Counted from the first letter of the stretch, positions 1 through 7,444 are shown. The stretch is DNA of 24,111 nucleotides from Neisseria lactamica (GCA_001067655.1 JUNU01000083.1:1-24111), one strand, 5' to 3'. Made by a program: numbers and translations. The notes: generated by a model not told the origin, from the sequence alone.

Positions 1-9
1 TGATTTGAT

Positions 10-54
<45 letters not shown>

Positions 55-103
55 ACTTAAATACAAAAACTAACCCATTGTTTTTAAATAGAAGTGAAGT
101 CTG

Positions 104-120
104 CACATACCATCACATAC
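104..120. repeat. Two CACATAC direct repeats, 10 bp apart, beside the att core
   Basis: CACATAC occurs at 104-110 and again at 114-120, in phase with one helical turn and about 50 bp inside the element from the att core. Short phased repeats at this distance resemble arm-type binding sites of tyrosine recombinases, but that role is inference; chance is possible for 7-mers in AT-rich DNA. Confidence 0.35.
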
Positions 121-166
121 TATTTATTTCAATGTGTTTCAGTCACAAAATGGACACACCCCAAAG

Positions 167-217
167 AACGAAAATCCAAGCATTCTAACTTTCAGTTTGC
201 TTAGATTTTCGTTTTTT
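167..217. terminator. Strong hairpin terminator near the element edge
   Basis: A 16-bp stem (167-182 pairing with 198-213, one mismatch) with a 15-base loop is followed by further T residues; the other side begins with a run of A, so it could also act on the minus strand. It would insulate the element from transcription entering from the chromosome. The remainder of 55-244 shows no gene I can support. Confidence 0.6.
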
Positions 218-244
218 CTTTTCAAAATCGAAATATTGTAGCCA

Positions 245-466
245 ATGAAAATATTCAAATTATTATTCCTATTGATAGTTTTTATAACTAACACAGTTGT
301 AATTGTCATTCAGCATGAAAATATTACCAAACAAGAAAATATGTTGTTACAGCAACAAATGGAAATTCATATGTTAAAGGTTCAGATTAACCTTATGAAC
401 CAAGTCATTGTAATGAATAATATGATCATTAACGACAAAGCCATTTCTTCAAAAACGAAGCAATAA
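245..466 (+). CDS. Small single-pass membrane protein with coiled-coil tail (unknown)
   Basis: This is a 73-residue ORF that I do not recognise. Residues 4-23 are a continuous hydrophobic stretch rich in Leu, Ile, Val and Phe that would span or anchor in the inner membrane. Residues 24-62 are rich in Gln, Met, Asn and Ile with heptad-like spacing and could form a short coiled coil facing the periplasm or cytoplasm. It is clearly more AT-rich than the transfer genes that follow. No good Shine-Dalgarno precedes the ATG, which lowers confidence. A terminator-like hairpin follows immediately. The position at the head of the transfer operon suggests an element accessory gene, but no function can be assigned. 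Confidence 0.5.
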   Translation: MKIFKLLFLLIVFITNTVVIVIQHENITKQENMLLQQQMEIHMLKVQINLMNQVIVMNNMIINDKAISSKTKQ

Positions 467-493
467 GATTATTAGTCAAAAACTTATTTAATA

Positions 494-515
494 CCGCCTT
501 AAAGGGCGGCATTTT
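494..515 (+). terminator. Intercistronic hairpin with T-run
   Basis: CCGCC (494-498) pairs with GGCGG (505-509), followed by a T-rich stretch. A GGAG ribosome site for the next gene starts only about 15 bases downstream, leaving no room for a separate promoter. Confidence 0.5.
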
Positions 516-534
516 TATATAGAAGGAGTGCAAG

Positions 535-813
535 ATGTCCCTTAATCAGATAATCCGGATGAGCAGAACAATCAATAATGAACAGCCCAATGGTTGGAGC
601 GGTTCGCATCTTCTTGAATGTACGCACTCATTAAATAGCCGGTCTCGGATTGATTACTTGATGTACTGCAATGTGTTGAAAACCATGTCTGACGGTCGTC
701 TGAAGGTGTATGTTTTTGGAACACGGTATCATTCCATTGAGGGCGGCCGTATTCGTTATGTAAATGATTGGCAGGTGTCCCCTGCCGAGAAATGGGATGT
801 GAAAAAAACATGA
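535..813 (+). CDS. Small hypothetical protein upstream of virB1
   Basis: This 92-residue protein has no signal peptide or membrane segment; it is polar and basic, with aromatic residues through the middle (YLMYCNVL, YVFGTRYH). I do not recognise a family. The start is well supported: AGAAGGAG lies about 8 bases upstream of the ATG. The stop codon overlaps the start of the transglycosylase gene as ATGA, so the two are probably translationally coupled. The location at the head of the type IV secretion operon fits a transfer-associated regulator or structural accessory, but nothing in the sequence decides this. Confidence 0.7.
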   Translation: MSLNQIIRMSRTINNEQPNGWSGSHLLECTHSLNSRSRIDYLMYCNVLKTMSDGRLKVYVFGTRYHSIEGGRIRYVNDWQVSPAEKWDVKKT

Positions 814-1490
814 GAAAAATCTTGAAACTGACAACCTCACTCTTTATTGTCTGCCATTCATCGGCGTTTGCCGCCGCCCCATACCCACAATATGAGGCTT
901 TGGTTGAAAAGCATGCCGCATTGCAACGTTTGGATAAAAACATTGTATGGGCGGTTATGGGACGGGAAAGCTCAGGTAATCGTTTCGCAATATCTAATAA
1001 AAACGCCAGAGGTTTGTTACAGGTTATACCGCCGACGGCTGCAAGAATGGGGGTGAATCCCAAACATCTTTACGATCCGGAACAAAACATCATCGCAGGT
1101 ACTCGTTACCTGCGTTTTTTATGTAATAAATTTCCGGACAAATCCAGTAGCCTCGGTTGCAATATTGACCTAGTACTTGCCGGCTACAACGCCGGCGAAG
1201 GGGCAGTGCGAAAATATGGTGGCATTCCGCCTTATCGGGAAACACAACAGTACATCAGAAACGTCAAAGCGCGTTACGCACGTTTAAGTGGAAAAAATCC
1301 TGCTGCAATACAACCTGTTCCGGTAACGGTTGCCAACAAGAAAATATCGGATTCGCCATACAGAAAGGCAGTATTCTCAGAACCAACCAATTTCTCTGAT
1401 ACACCTGTCCGAATTGAAAGAGGAATACATCAACAAGTTGTTCTACAAAAACCAGAACCTAAGTCTTGGGATGTTTTCGGTGATTTTTAA
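810..1490 (+). CDS. virB1: VirB1-type lytic transglycosylase
   Basis: A 226-residue periplasmic muramidase-like enzyme that cleaves peptidoglycan to let the secretion channel and pilus cross the cell wall. The chosen ATG at 810 overlaps the previous stop (ATGA) and gives a clean Sec signal peptide (positively charged MRK, hydrophobic core, cleavage near SAFA-A at about residue 21). An upstream in-frame ATG at 768 would bury that signal behind 14 polar residues. The SLT/lysozyme-like domain covers about residues 30-155: catalytic Glu53 in GRESSG, then the ARGLLQV motif, and AGYNAGEGAV further on, all hallmarks of goose-lysozyme-type transglycosylases. The C-terminal ~65 residues are low in secondary-structure signals and specific to this protein. 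It is the first gene of the virB-order operon. Confidence 0.9.
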   Translation: MRKILKLTTSLFIVCHSSAFAAAPYPQYEALVEKHAALQRLDKNIVWAVMGRESSGNRFAISNKNARGLLQVIPPTAARMGVNPKHLYDPEQNIIAGTRYLRFLCNKFPDKSSSLGCNIDLVLAGYNAGEGAVRKYGGIPPYRETQQYIRNVKARYARLSGKNPAAIQPVPVTVANKKISDSPYRKAVFSEPTNFSDTPVRIERGIHQQVVLQKPEPKSWDVFGDF

Positions 1491-1493
1491 TAC

Positions 1494-1544
1494 ACGACCT
1501 TATGGTCGTTTTTTTGTATCCGCCATATTGGCGGTCTTTTTTTT
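1494..1544 (+). terminator. Tandem terminator hairpins before virB2
   Basis: There are two consecutive hairpins: ACGACC/GGTCGT (1494-1499/1504-1509) followed by seven T, and CCGCCA/TGGCGG (1520-1525/1529-1534) followed by eight T. The GGAG of virB2 directly abuts the last T-run. Partial termination here could adjust the ratio of virB1 to pilin message. Confidence 0.7.
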
Positions 1545-1556
1545 GGAGCTTCAAAA

Positions 1557-1874
1557 ATGAAATATGTGAGTGAAAACACCCGTCAATGGGTAAAAGCGGT
1601 TTTGTTTTGTGCAATGTTGGGGGGTATTCAGACAGCCTTGGCCGCCGGCGGCCTGACAACCGGAGAGAGTGGAGTCAAACAATGGTTTCAAGAGTGGTAC
1701 AACATTTTGGCGGTATTAGCAGGTGTGGCAATTGTTGTAGTTGCTGTTGGCGGTTATTTCCAAGAAAAAACGATTGGCGACATTATCCGGGTTTGCGGTT
1801 GGATTTTTCTGTTCGGATGCGGACCGGCTTTGGCAGCAGGAATTATTAAGCTTGCAAAAAGTGTCACCTTCTAA
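1557..1874 (+). CDS. virB2: VirB2-type conjugative pilin (TrbC/VirB2 family)
   Basis: This 105-residue major pilus subunit precursor has residues 1-30 forming a long signal peptide ending ALAAG, the typical cleavage region of VirB2/TrbC prepilins. The mature part, about 75 residues, has two hydrophobic helices (about 49-68 and 80-98) joined by a short polar loop with YFQEKTIG, as in VirB2-like pilins, where the loop faces inward and the subunit waits in the inner membrane before assembly. GGAG sits 11 bases before the ATG. Size, topology and position between virB1 and virB3 make the call firm even though pilin sequences diverge strongly. Two terminators just upstream suggest its expression is set separately from virB1. 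Confidence 0.85.
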   Translation: MKYVSENTRQWVKAVLFCAMLGGIQTALAAGGLTTGESGVKQWFQEWYNILAVLAGVAIVVVAVGGYFQEKTIGDIIRVCGWIFLFGCGPALAAGIIKLAKSVTF

Positions 1875-1894
1875 CTGATACAGGGTGAATATGG

Positions 1895-2326
1895 ATGAAC
1901 GGATTACCTGAAATCGATATTGACACCGAATACAGTTCTTATGAGGGACTGTCCCGTGTCGCCATGCTGGCCGGAGTTCCTATTATTCCGGGCTTTATTA
2001 TCTTAGTGGTATTTATGGCTATCGCCATGTTCCTTATGCCTGTTTACGAATTGAAGGCTTTCGGGATTTTCCTGCTGGCCCTGCCCTGTATCTTTTTCCT
2101 GAGGATGCTCACGAAAAGGGATGATCAGGCATTACGTATATTGGGTTTGGAAATTTACTGGTGGTTCGTCCGGAGGAAGTCAAATCTTTTCGGTGACACC
2201 CTAACCATTACAGCAACCAAATTTGGAAGAGACCGCGATGATTACATCCGATTTATTAAGGAAGAAACTGAAGAGGCAGCCGCCGCAGCAAAACTTTTTT
2301 CCGAAAGTCAGTCGGCACGTTGCTGA
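1895..2326 (+). CDS. virB3: VirB3-type inner-membrane protein
   Basis: A 143-residue protein of the VirB3 family, which couples the VirB4 ATPase to the membrane. It has a short polar N-terminus, then two adjacent hydrophobic stretches (about residues 31-50 and 53-70) and a motif region with MLTKRDDQALRI that matches the cytoplasmic segment conserved in VirB3 proteins. It runs about 40 residues longer than usual VirB3; the extra C-terminus (rich in Glu and Ala) is encoded in the stretch that overlaps the start of virB4 by 89 bases in another frame. A second ATG four bases upstream is in a different frame and is not used. The Shine-Dalgarno is weak (AGGGTGA), so coupling to virB2 translation is likely. 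Confidence 0.85.
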   Translation: MNGLPEIDIDTEYSSYEGLSRVAMLAGVPIIPGFIILVVFMAIAMFLMPVYELKAFGIFLLALPCIFFLRMLTKRDDQALRILGLEIYWWFVRRKSNLFGDTLTITATKFGRDRDDYIRFIKEETEEAAAAAKLFSESQSARC

Positions 2327-4616
2327 GCACATTGTGCATTATGAAAACGGCTACTTGGGTTTTACCGTTAAATTTGACGGTATTCCGTTTGAAGGCGTGA
2401 ATGACGGGCACTTGATAGCGGCAAACGAAACCCTCAAAAGGGTTTTGAATGCCGCTGGCAAGCAATATGGCAGTCGGCTTGCCATATGGACGACGCTCCA
2501 ACGGCAGAAAATTGATTTGAAAAGAAACTATATTTTCAAAAATAACTTCTGCCGACAGTTTGCAGATCACTATATCGAACAATTCAACCAAAAAGACTAT
2601 TTTGAAAATTTGTTCTACTTATCAGTCGTCTTGAAATACCATGATTTTTCAGATGGGGTTGAAGAAACGGCGGAGTTGTTGGATTTGATCGTAAAAGGAT
2701 TAAGCATATTTGATCCCGAACCGTTGGGCGTTTATGAAAACGAGAACGGGGTGGTATTCTCAGATGTCTATCAATTCTTTGGAACACTTTGCAATGGGGG
2801 ATTAAGGGAAAATATTCCCCTAACCCCTTCTGCGGCATATAAAGTCATCCCTACTGCCGACCTTCATTTCGGTACGGATATTCTGGAGATCAGAAGTGCG
2901 GAACATCGAAAGTTTGCTACCTGCTACGATTTGAAGGACTTTGGCCGGAGTAAGATTATGACTTTGCTGCCGGTCTTGTCACTTCCGTGTGAATTTACGC
3001 TGACGCAAAGTTTTATCTATACGGAAAATGCTGATATGCAGTCAGCCATCAACCAGCAGCGCAATGCACTGAAAAGTGCCAAAGACGAAGCGACAGATCA
3101 GCAGGACGAACTGACTTTGGGAAAAGGCGAGCTGTCTGCGGGGCGCACCATGTTCGGCGATTATTCCGCCTCCCTTGTTGTATATGGGGATACCCCGAAA
3201 GCTGCCCGTAAAAACGGTTCGTCGGCGATGACTGAGTTCCTCAATGCAAACGGATTCCGTTTTGTCCATGCTGCCGGTTCGATGCCCTCAACCTTTTTCA
3301 GCCAAATTCCGGGTTACAAACAGCGTCCGCGGATGATGCCGAAAACAACCACCAATCTTGCCACCGTATTCGGAATGCACAACTACTCCCAAGGTAAAAG
3401 CTGGGGCAATCCGATTGGCGACGGTTCACCGGTGATGCCTCTGAAAACGCTGTCAAACACCCTGTTTAACCTGAACCTGCATTACAGCCGCAAAGACATT
3501 AATATGCGCGGCAAACGGATTGCGGGACATACTTTGATTACTGGAGCAACCGGTACGGGTAAAACCGCTCTGGAAACCGCAATTCTGACCTTTATGGCGC
3601 GGTTTGATCCTTATCTGTTTGTTCTGGATTTAGATAGGGGGATGGAAATCTTCGTTCGGGCATTAGGCGGAACTTACTACGCGGTCGAAGAAGGCGTTGA
3701 CAACGGCTTTAACCCGTTCCAACTGCCCGATCAGCCGAAACACCGTAGTTTCCTGTACCGCTTGGTCAAACAATGTGCCGGCGGCGCAGACGCTTCGGAG
3801 GAACGGCAAATCAAGTTGGCAGTCGATACACTCTACGAACTGGAGTTTGACCTGCGTAATTTCAGCACCCTTCTGGACAACTTGCCATACTCTACCGCGC
3901 CAAACTCTTTGCGTACGCGTCTCTCCAAGTGGTGCCGCAGTGAGGGCGGAGAATTTGCATGGTGCTTGGACAGCCTGTCAAACCGCTTTGATCCGGAAGC
4001 GTTTTTCCGTATCGGTCTGGACGTAACCTGTATCTTGAAAGATGATTACGAGCCGACAGGTCCGGTATTGGCTTATCTGCTGTATTTGAAGGAAATAATG
4101 GCAGATCGTGTGGCAGATGAAGGCAGTTTGATGGCTTCGGTCATTGCCGAGTTCTGGTATGCCGACCGGTTTGATATTACAGCCGATTTGATGCTTAAAA
4201 CACTGAAAACCGGCCGTAAATCAGGTGAGTTTTTACTTTTGGATTCCCAGTCACCGGAAGATGCCGCCAACTCCCCCAATTTTGCGGCCATCGTACAGCA
4301 AACGCCGACCAAAATTTTCCTACCTAACCCTGACGGCAGCAAAGAATCTTACATGAAATGCGGCCTTTCCGATAAAGAATGCGCCGAACTTCTCAAATTA
4401 CCGGTTGAGAGCCGTATTTTCCTGATTAAGCAAAGTAAGCAGAGTACGTTCGCCACTCTTGATTTACACGACTTTCATGACGAATTGGTCGTACTTTCAG
4501 GCACATCAGAGAATGTTGCCCTGATGCACCGCATTATGGAAGAAACTGGCAGCGAAGACCCCGATGTTTGGCTGCCACTGCTTTATCAGGCTGTATCTGG
4601 TAAAACATCCACTTAG
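2238..4616 (+). CDS. virB4: VirB4-type conjugation ATPase
   Basis: This 792-residue ATPase powers pilus assembly and substrate transfer at the inner membrane. The ATG at 2238 is preferred over the TTG at 2223 because GGAAGAGA lies at the right distance before it. The N-terminal half carries the CagE/TrbE/VirB-type domain. The RecA-like C-terminal half holds Walker A GATGTGKT with Lys442, a following LFVLDLDRG strand, and the late family motif QSPEDAANS followed by IFLPNP, diagnostic of VirB4. The Walker B region, where VirB4 proteins usually read LDEFW, here reads VIAEFW: the Asp is Ala637 while Glu638 is kept. The gene starts inside virB3 (89-base overlap) and ends before a DUS hairpin terminator. 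Confidence 0.93.
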   Translation: MITSDLLRKKLKRQPPQQNFFPKVSRHVAEHIVHYENGYLGFTVKFDGIPFEGVNDGHLIAANETLKRVLNAAGKQYGSRLAIWTTLQRQKIDLKRNYIFKNNFCRQFADHYIEQFNQKDYFENLFYLSVVLKYHDFSDGVEETAELLDLIVKGLSIFDPEPLGVYENENGVVFSDVYQFFGTLCNGGLRENIPLTPSAAYKVIPTADLHFGTDILEIRSAEHRKFATCYDLKDFGRSKIMTLLPVLSLPCEFTLTQSFIYTENADMQSAINQQRNALKSAKDEATDQQDELTLGKGELSAGRTMFGDYSASLVVYGDTPKAARKNGSSAMTEFLNANGFRFVHAAGSMPSTFFSQIPGYKQRPRMMPKTTTNLATVFGMHNYSQGKSWGNPIGDGSPVMPLKTLSNTLFNLNLHYSRKDINMRGKRIAGHTLITGATGTGKTALETAILTFMARFDPYLFVLDLDRGMEIFVRALGGTYYAVEEGVDNGFNPFQLPDQPKHRSFLYRLVKQCAGGADASEERQIKLAVDTLYELEFDLRNFSTLLDNLPYSTAPNSLRTRLSKWCRSEGGEFAWCLDSLSNRFDPEAFFRIGLDVTCILKDDYEPTGPVLAYLLYLKEIMADRVADEGSLMASVIAEFWYADRFDITADLMLKTLKTGRKSGEFLLLDSQSPEDAANSPNFAAIVQQTPTKIFLPNPDGSKESYMKCGLSDKECAELLKLPVESRIFLIKQSKQSTFATLDLHDFHDELVVLSGTSENVALMHRIMEETGSEDPDVWLPLLYQAVSGKTST

Positions 4617-4665
4617 TTCGAAGGAGAAAAGCCGAACGCAAATATTCACTGAAATATAAACACAT

Positions 4666-4700
4666 AGGCCGTCTGAAACTGTTTTCAGACGGCCTTTTAC
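4666..4700. terminator. DUS inverted-pair terminator after virB4
   Basis: AGGCCGTCTGAA (4666-4677) and its reverse complement (4684-4695) form a 13-bp stem with a 4-base loop, followed by four T. Paired uptake sequences used as terminators are characteristic of Neisseria. It lies in the 159-bp gap between virB4 and virB5, in which I see no gene. Confidence 0.85.
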
Positions 4701-4775
4701 TTTCCTGCCGTTTACGGACGGCCTCACCCATCCGCCGCACAATGCGGCGTTTCTCATTATTCGTAGGAGATTTCG

Positions 4776-5438
4776 ATGAAACTGTACAAAGTCAAAAAAA
4801 CAGCGGTGGCATTAGCTTTGGGTCTGATGGTTGTTACCTCTGCCCCGACGATGGCGAGCGGTATTCCGGTTTTCGACGGTGCCTCTGTCGCCCAAGCCAT
4901 TCAGCAGGGTGTTCAATTGGGGCAACAAATTCAAAACCAGATCAAGCAAATTACCGAATTGAAGAACCAAGTCAAAGCCCTGACCGGCAACCGTAATTTG
5001 GGCAATATCCTGAAAACCGAAGCACTTGAACAACTGCCTGATGAGTGGAAATCGGTTTATGATGCAGCCATGCAGACGAAAGGTGGGAACTTTAACAATC
5101 TATTGAGTTCCAAAGGCTATAATCAGAACGCGGATAATGAGCGTTTGATCAAACATTTTGATCTGACTCTGAAAGCCATCAAGGATTCAGAACTACGCTT
5201 CCAAAACATTAAGGCGTTGATGGATAGGGTAAATACTACCCAAGATGCGAAAGCGGCCGCAGACCTACAAAATCGCATTGCCTTGGAAAATGCCTATATC
5301 CAGCAAAACCAAACCCAACTGGATATGATGGAACGGTTTATGGCACTGGATGAAAAAGTCCAAGTAAAAAAACGTGCGGCTCGCAATAGTTGTATTCGTC
5401 AAAATCGGATTAACAACTCGAATACGGCTTGTAGTTAA
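4776..5438 (+). CDS. virB5: VirB5-type pilus-tip / minor pilin protein
   Basis: A 220-residue secreted protein of the VirB5 family, the minor component at the tip of the conjugative pilus. It has a Sec signal peptide (MKLYKVKKTAVALALGL, cleavage near TMAS at about residue 28), then a long helical body rich in Gln: residues 40-70 (QAIQQGVQLGQQIQNQIKQI) resemble the first long helix of TraC/VirB5, and residues 140-195 form the second helical arm. GTAGGAG precedes the ATG by 8 bases. The last 18 residues (RNSCIRQNRINNSNTACS) are unusual: nearly the same string ends the small lipoprotein encoded immediately downstream, and it introduces two cysteines. Position between virB4 and virB6 supports the call. 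Confidence 0.85.
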   Translation: MKLYKVKKTAVALALGLMVVTSAPTMASGIPVFDGASVAQAIQQGVQLGQQIQNQIKQITELKNQVKALTGNRNLGNILKTEALEQLPDEWKSVYDAAMQTKGGNFNNLLSSKGYNQNADNERLIKHFDLTLKAIKDSELRFQNIKALMDRVNTTQDAKAAADLQNRIALENAYIQQNQTQLDMMERFMALDEKVQVKKRAARNSCIRQNRINNSNTACS

Positions 5439-5637
5439 CAACTGAAAGGACATCTGAAATGAAACTTCATCTATCGGGGCTGCTTTGTGCGGCATTATTA
5501 TTATCCGCCTGCGGTCAGTCCGAAGAAGAGAAGTTTTATCAACAGATGAACAAGGATAGGGAATTATCTGAAATCAATAAACAACGTAACAGTTGCATCC
5601 GTCAAAATCGGATTAACAATACGAATATTGATTGTGA
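5382..5637 (+). repeat. Duplicated coding segment at the 3' ends of virB5 and the lipoprotein gene
   Basis: Segment 5382-5434 and segment 5585-5637 are homologous in the same direction and reading frame, with an identical core of 20 bases (5397-5416 and 5600-5619). The encoded 17-residue strings share 14 identities (both contain SCIRQNRINN and end in Cys). The copies are 203 bp apart. Confidence 0.85.
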
Positions 5638-5665
5638 TAAAAAATATCCTCGTCCTGAAAAATAA
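5459..5665 (+). CDS. Small lipoprotein, entry-exclusion-like position
   Basis: A 68-residue predicted lipoprotein: a basic start (MKLHL), a hydrophobic stretch, and the lipobox LLSAC, giving lipidation at Cys19. The mature part is about 50 residues, polar and charged, with a Cys pair in the segment NSCIRQNRINN-x5-C. EexN-type exclusion lipoproteins encoded between virB5 and virB6 in P-type systems have a comparable size, lipobox and C-terminal Cys pair in an Asn-rich context, so entry exclusion (blocking redundant transfer into a cell that already carries the element) is the best guess, based on position rather than firm similarity. AAAGGACA precedes the ATG. The C-terminal string is shared with VirB5 upstream. 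Confidence 0.75.
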   Translation: MKLHLSGLLCAALLLSACGQSEEEKFYQQMNKDRELSEINKQRNSCIRQNRINNTNIDCDKKYPRPEK

Positions 5666-5682
5666 ACACTGATTAACTAGCT

Positions 5683-5712
5683 AAAACCACCGTTTCGACG
5701 GTGGTTTTCTTA
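5683..5712 (+). terminator. Terminator hairpin with TTCG loop before virB6
   Basis: A perfect 11-bp stem, AAAACCACCGT (5683-5693) with ACGGTGGTTTT (5698-5708), closes on a TTCG tetraloop and runs into TTTTCTT. The virB6 ribosome site (TTGGAG) follows within a few bases. Confidence 0.8.
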
Positions 5713-5724
5713 TTGGAGACGTTT

Positions 5725-6705
5725 ATGTCAACCTTTTTTGCCGACGTGGCCAAAACGCTCGGGGCGGATTTGGGGCAGAACCTGTTAGATAAGACGGGCG
5801 ACTTTATCGGGCAGGTTACACCGCTATTCGTCGCCTGTTTTTCTTTTTACGTACTGCTTGTCATTTGGGATTATTACAATTCTAGTCTTGATGTTCTGGC
5901 CGTGGATTTTCTCAAAAAATGCTGCGGATGGATGTTGATTATCGGGCTCTCGTTGGCTCCGGCGACTTACATGAAATTGGCCCATATCATTTACGGAATG
6001 CCGGACGAGATTGCTGGAATCTTTGCCGGCGGCTACAAAGTGGATGCGTCGGCAATGGATGCCAGTTGGAAATTGTTAATGGATTTGCTTGATAAGATAT
6101 CAGAACTACATGATCAACATCAATGGTATGAGATAGCCGTACATTTCGGACTTGTTATCAAGATAGGTCTAGTTATCACTATTTGTGGAGCATTGGTTGT
6201 CGGGCTGTCTTTTGCCTTCTACATGGTCGCTAAAATTTCCTTGGCTTTGGTTCTGATGATCGGACCTGTATTTCTCGGCTGCCTGTTGTTTCCGGCAACG
6301 CGGCAGTACGCGATCAATTGGATCGGCCAGTGTTTGAACCATATTCTAACCTGCACGATGTTTGTTCTGTTGGTTAAAATTCAGATGGCGGCATTTGATA
6401 AGGCGATTAACATGGCCATGTCTGGCGGTATTGCCGATTACGCTGCCGCCGAAGTACTACCACCGCTGTTTTTGTTACAAACCATCATCTTCCTAGTCGT
6501 CGTTTTCAACATTCCGAGTATTGCCTCAGCTTTGACGGGTGGTGCGGCTGTGTCGGGAGCTTCCCGTCATATGATGTCTCTCGCAAGTGGTTTAGGTACG
6601 GCAGGCCGTTTAGTAGGTCGAGCCGGGGCTGCCACACTCAATGCGGCCTCCAATCGCCGTAGCGGCGGCGGTGTCTCCCCGGTGTCTAACAAACGCCCAT
6701 CTTAA
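5725..6705 (+). CDS. virB6: VirB6-type polytopic channel protein
   Basis: This 326-residue inner-membrane protein is of the VirB6/TrbL type, thought to form part of the DNA path through the inner membrane. The ATG at 5725 follows TTGGAGACG; an in-frame GTG at 5701 lies inside the terminator stem and is not a credible start. It has a short N-terminal periplasmic or cytosolic part, then hydrophobic segments at about residues 30-48, 65-84, 145-170, 172-200, 205-230 and 248-268, with the family-like stretch ALVLMIGPVFLGCLLF followed by the strongly conserved Trp of INWIG. The C-terminal 55 residues are Gly, Ala, Ser and Arg rich and probably cytosolic. Gene order supports the call. Confidence 0.87.
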   Translation: MSTFFADVAKTLGADLGQNLLDKTGDFIGQVTPLFVACFSFYVLLVIWDYYNSSLDVLAVDFLKKCCGWMLIIGLSLAPATYMKLAHIIYGMPDEIAGIFAGGYKVDASAMDASWKLLMDLLDKISELHDQHQWYEIAVHFGLVIKIGLVITICGALVVGLSFAFYMVAKISLALVLMIGPVFLGCLLFPATRQYAINWIGQCLNHILTCTMFVLLVKIQMAAFDKAINMAMSGGIADYAAAEVLPPLFLLQTIIFLVVVFNIPSIASALTGGAAVSGASRHMMSLASGLGTAGRLVGRAGAATLNAASNRRSGGGVSPVSNKRPS

Positions 6706-6726
6706 TTTAATCGATAGGAGTCGAAC

Positions 6727-7188
6727 ATGACTGCACGCCTGTCTTGGGTAGCGTATATCCAGTATTTTGTTATAGGCATCCTGCTCTATCTGTTTGTTGT
6801 GTCTTCCGCCTTTGCCGTTATTTCAGGGATGCTCGGATTGGCATTGGGTAAAAGCGCGGCACAAACGGTATTCTACGGTCTGACACTGCTGTATCTGGTT
6901 GCGTTCGGTTGGATACTGTTCCGACTTTCCTGTTGCCGTGCCTATATGGATGAGACCGGTGTATGGTATTACAGTGGTCTTTTTCCGTGGTCTGAAGGCA
7001 TTCGCGGCATTCGCTGGGAAAACTTCGATCAGGCGCAGTACCGACAAAGTATTTTCGGCTGGGCTTCTCATAGTTATACCATCTACCTGCTCGACAGATA
7101 TGGAAGAAGCGTTACGGTCAAAAACCTGCATAACGGCCGCGACTGGAGCGCGTTTGTTAATGACTATGCCTTTGATAACATCAAATAA
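6727..7188 (+). CDS. Two-TM membrane protein with a soluble C-terminal domain (unknown)
   Basis: A 153-residue protein preceded by ATAGGAG. Two hydrophobic segments (about 9-35 and 46-70) are followed by a soluble 80-residue C-terminal part with beta-rich character (AYMDETGVWYYSGLF, then SYTIYLLDRYGRSVTVKNL). The arrangement of two membrane helices followed by a small beta domain reading like GVWYYSG...W..I..... resembles bacterial PH-like (YdbT-type) membrane proteins; I offer this as a fold guess only. A second gene of similar size and layout is at 12169-12633. It sits between virB6 and virB7, a slot often occupied by element-specific membrane proteins. Confidence 0.8.
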   Translation: MTARLSWVAYIQYFVIGILLYLFVVSSAFAVISGMLGLALGKSAAQTVFYGLTLLYLVAFGWILFRLSCCRAYMDETGVWYYSGLFPWSEGIRGIRWENFDQAQYRQSIFGWASHSYTIYLLDRYGRSVTVKNLHNGRDWSAFVNDYAFDNIK

Positions 7189-7206
7189 AGGGAAGGAAAT
7201 TCCGTT

Positions 7207-7368
7207 ATGAAAATGTTGCTAGGAGTCGGTATCTTGTTCGGTTTGGTATTTATTGCCTATTTGAACCGTCATAACAACATCGGTCCTGCCATTATGATGG
7301 CTTTGGTGTTCCCTATCGCATTGGTAGGAATGGTCAGTTCCGACCGCAGAGATTGGTACGACAACTGA
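7207..7368 (+). CDS. 53-aa membrane protein (unknown)
   Basis: This short ORF begins MKMLLGVGILFGLVF and contains two hydrophobic segments (about residues 3-18 and 27-43) around a polar NRHNNIG loop, ending in the charged tail DRRDWYDN. GGAAGG is present 8-13 bases upstream. It starts 18 bases after the previous gene and is followed by a strong terminator, so it is in the same transcription unit. No family is recognised. The consistent hydrophobic hairpin topology and ribosome site make it more likely real than a chance ORF. Confidence 0.6.
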   Translation: MKMLLGVGILFGLVFIAYLNRHNNIGPAIMMALVFPIALVGMVSSDRRDWYDN

Positions 7369-7385
7369 TTTTATACCTGAGCGTT

Positions 7386-7420
7386 AAAAGCCCGACAGTA
7401 TCCACTGTGCGGGCTTTTTT
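7386..7420 (+). terminator. Terminator hairpin before virB7
   Basis: AAAAGCCCG (7386-7394) pairs with CGGGCTTTT (7410-7418), extended by an ACAGT/ACTGT inner stem with one bulged base, ending in a T-run. The virB7 ribosome site AAAGGAAA follows about 12 bases later. Confidence 0.75.
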
Positions 7421-7444
7421 GTACTTTTAAAAAAGGAAACTGAT

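Noticed and set aside
768..809. Upstream ATG for the lytic transglycosylase
   Set aside because: It would put 14 polar residues before a clear signal peptide; the ATG at 810 overlaps the previous stop as ATGA.
572..1063. 163-codon open frame on the minus strand opposite virB1
   Set aside because: It is fully antisense to the transglycosylase, lacks a ribosome site and shows no recognisable protein features.
5701..5724. GTG start giving eight extra residues on VirB6
   Set aside because: The GTG lies inside the terminator stem and has no ribosome site; TTGGAGACG fits the ATG at 5725.
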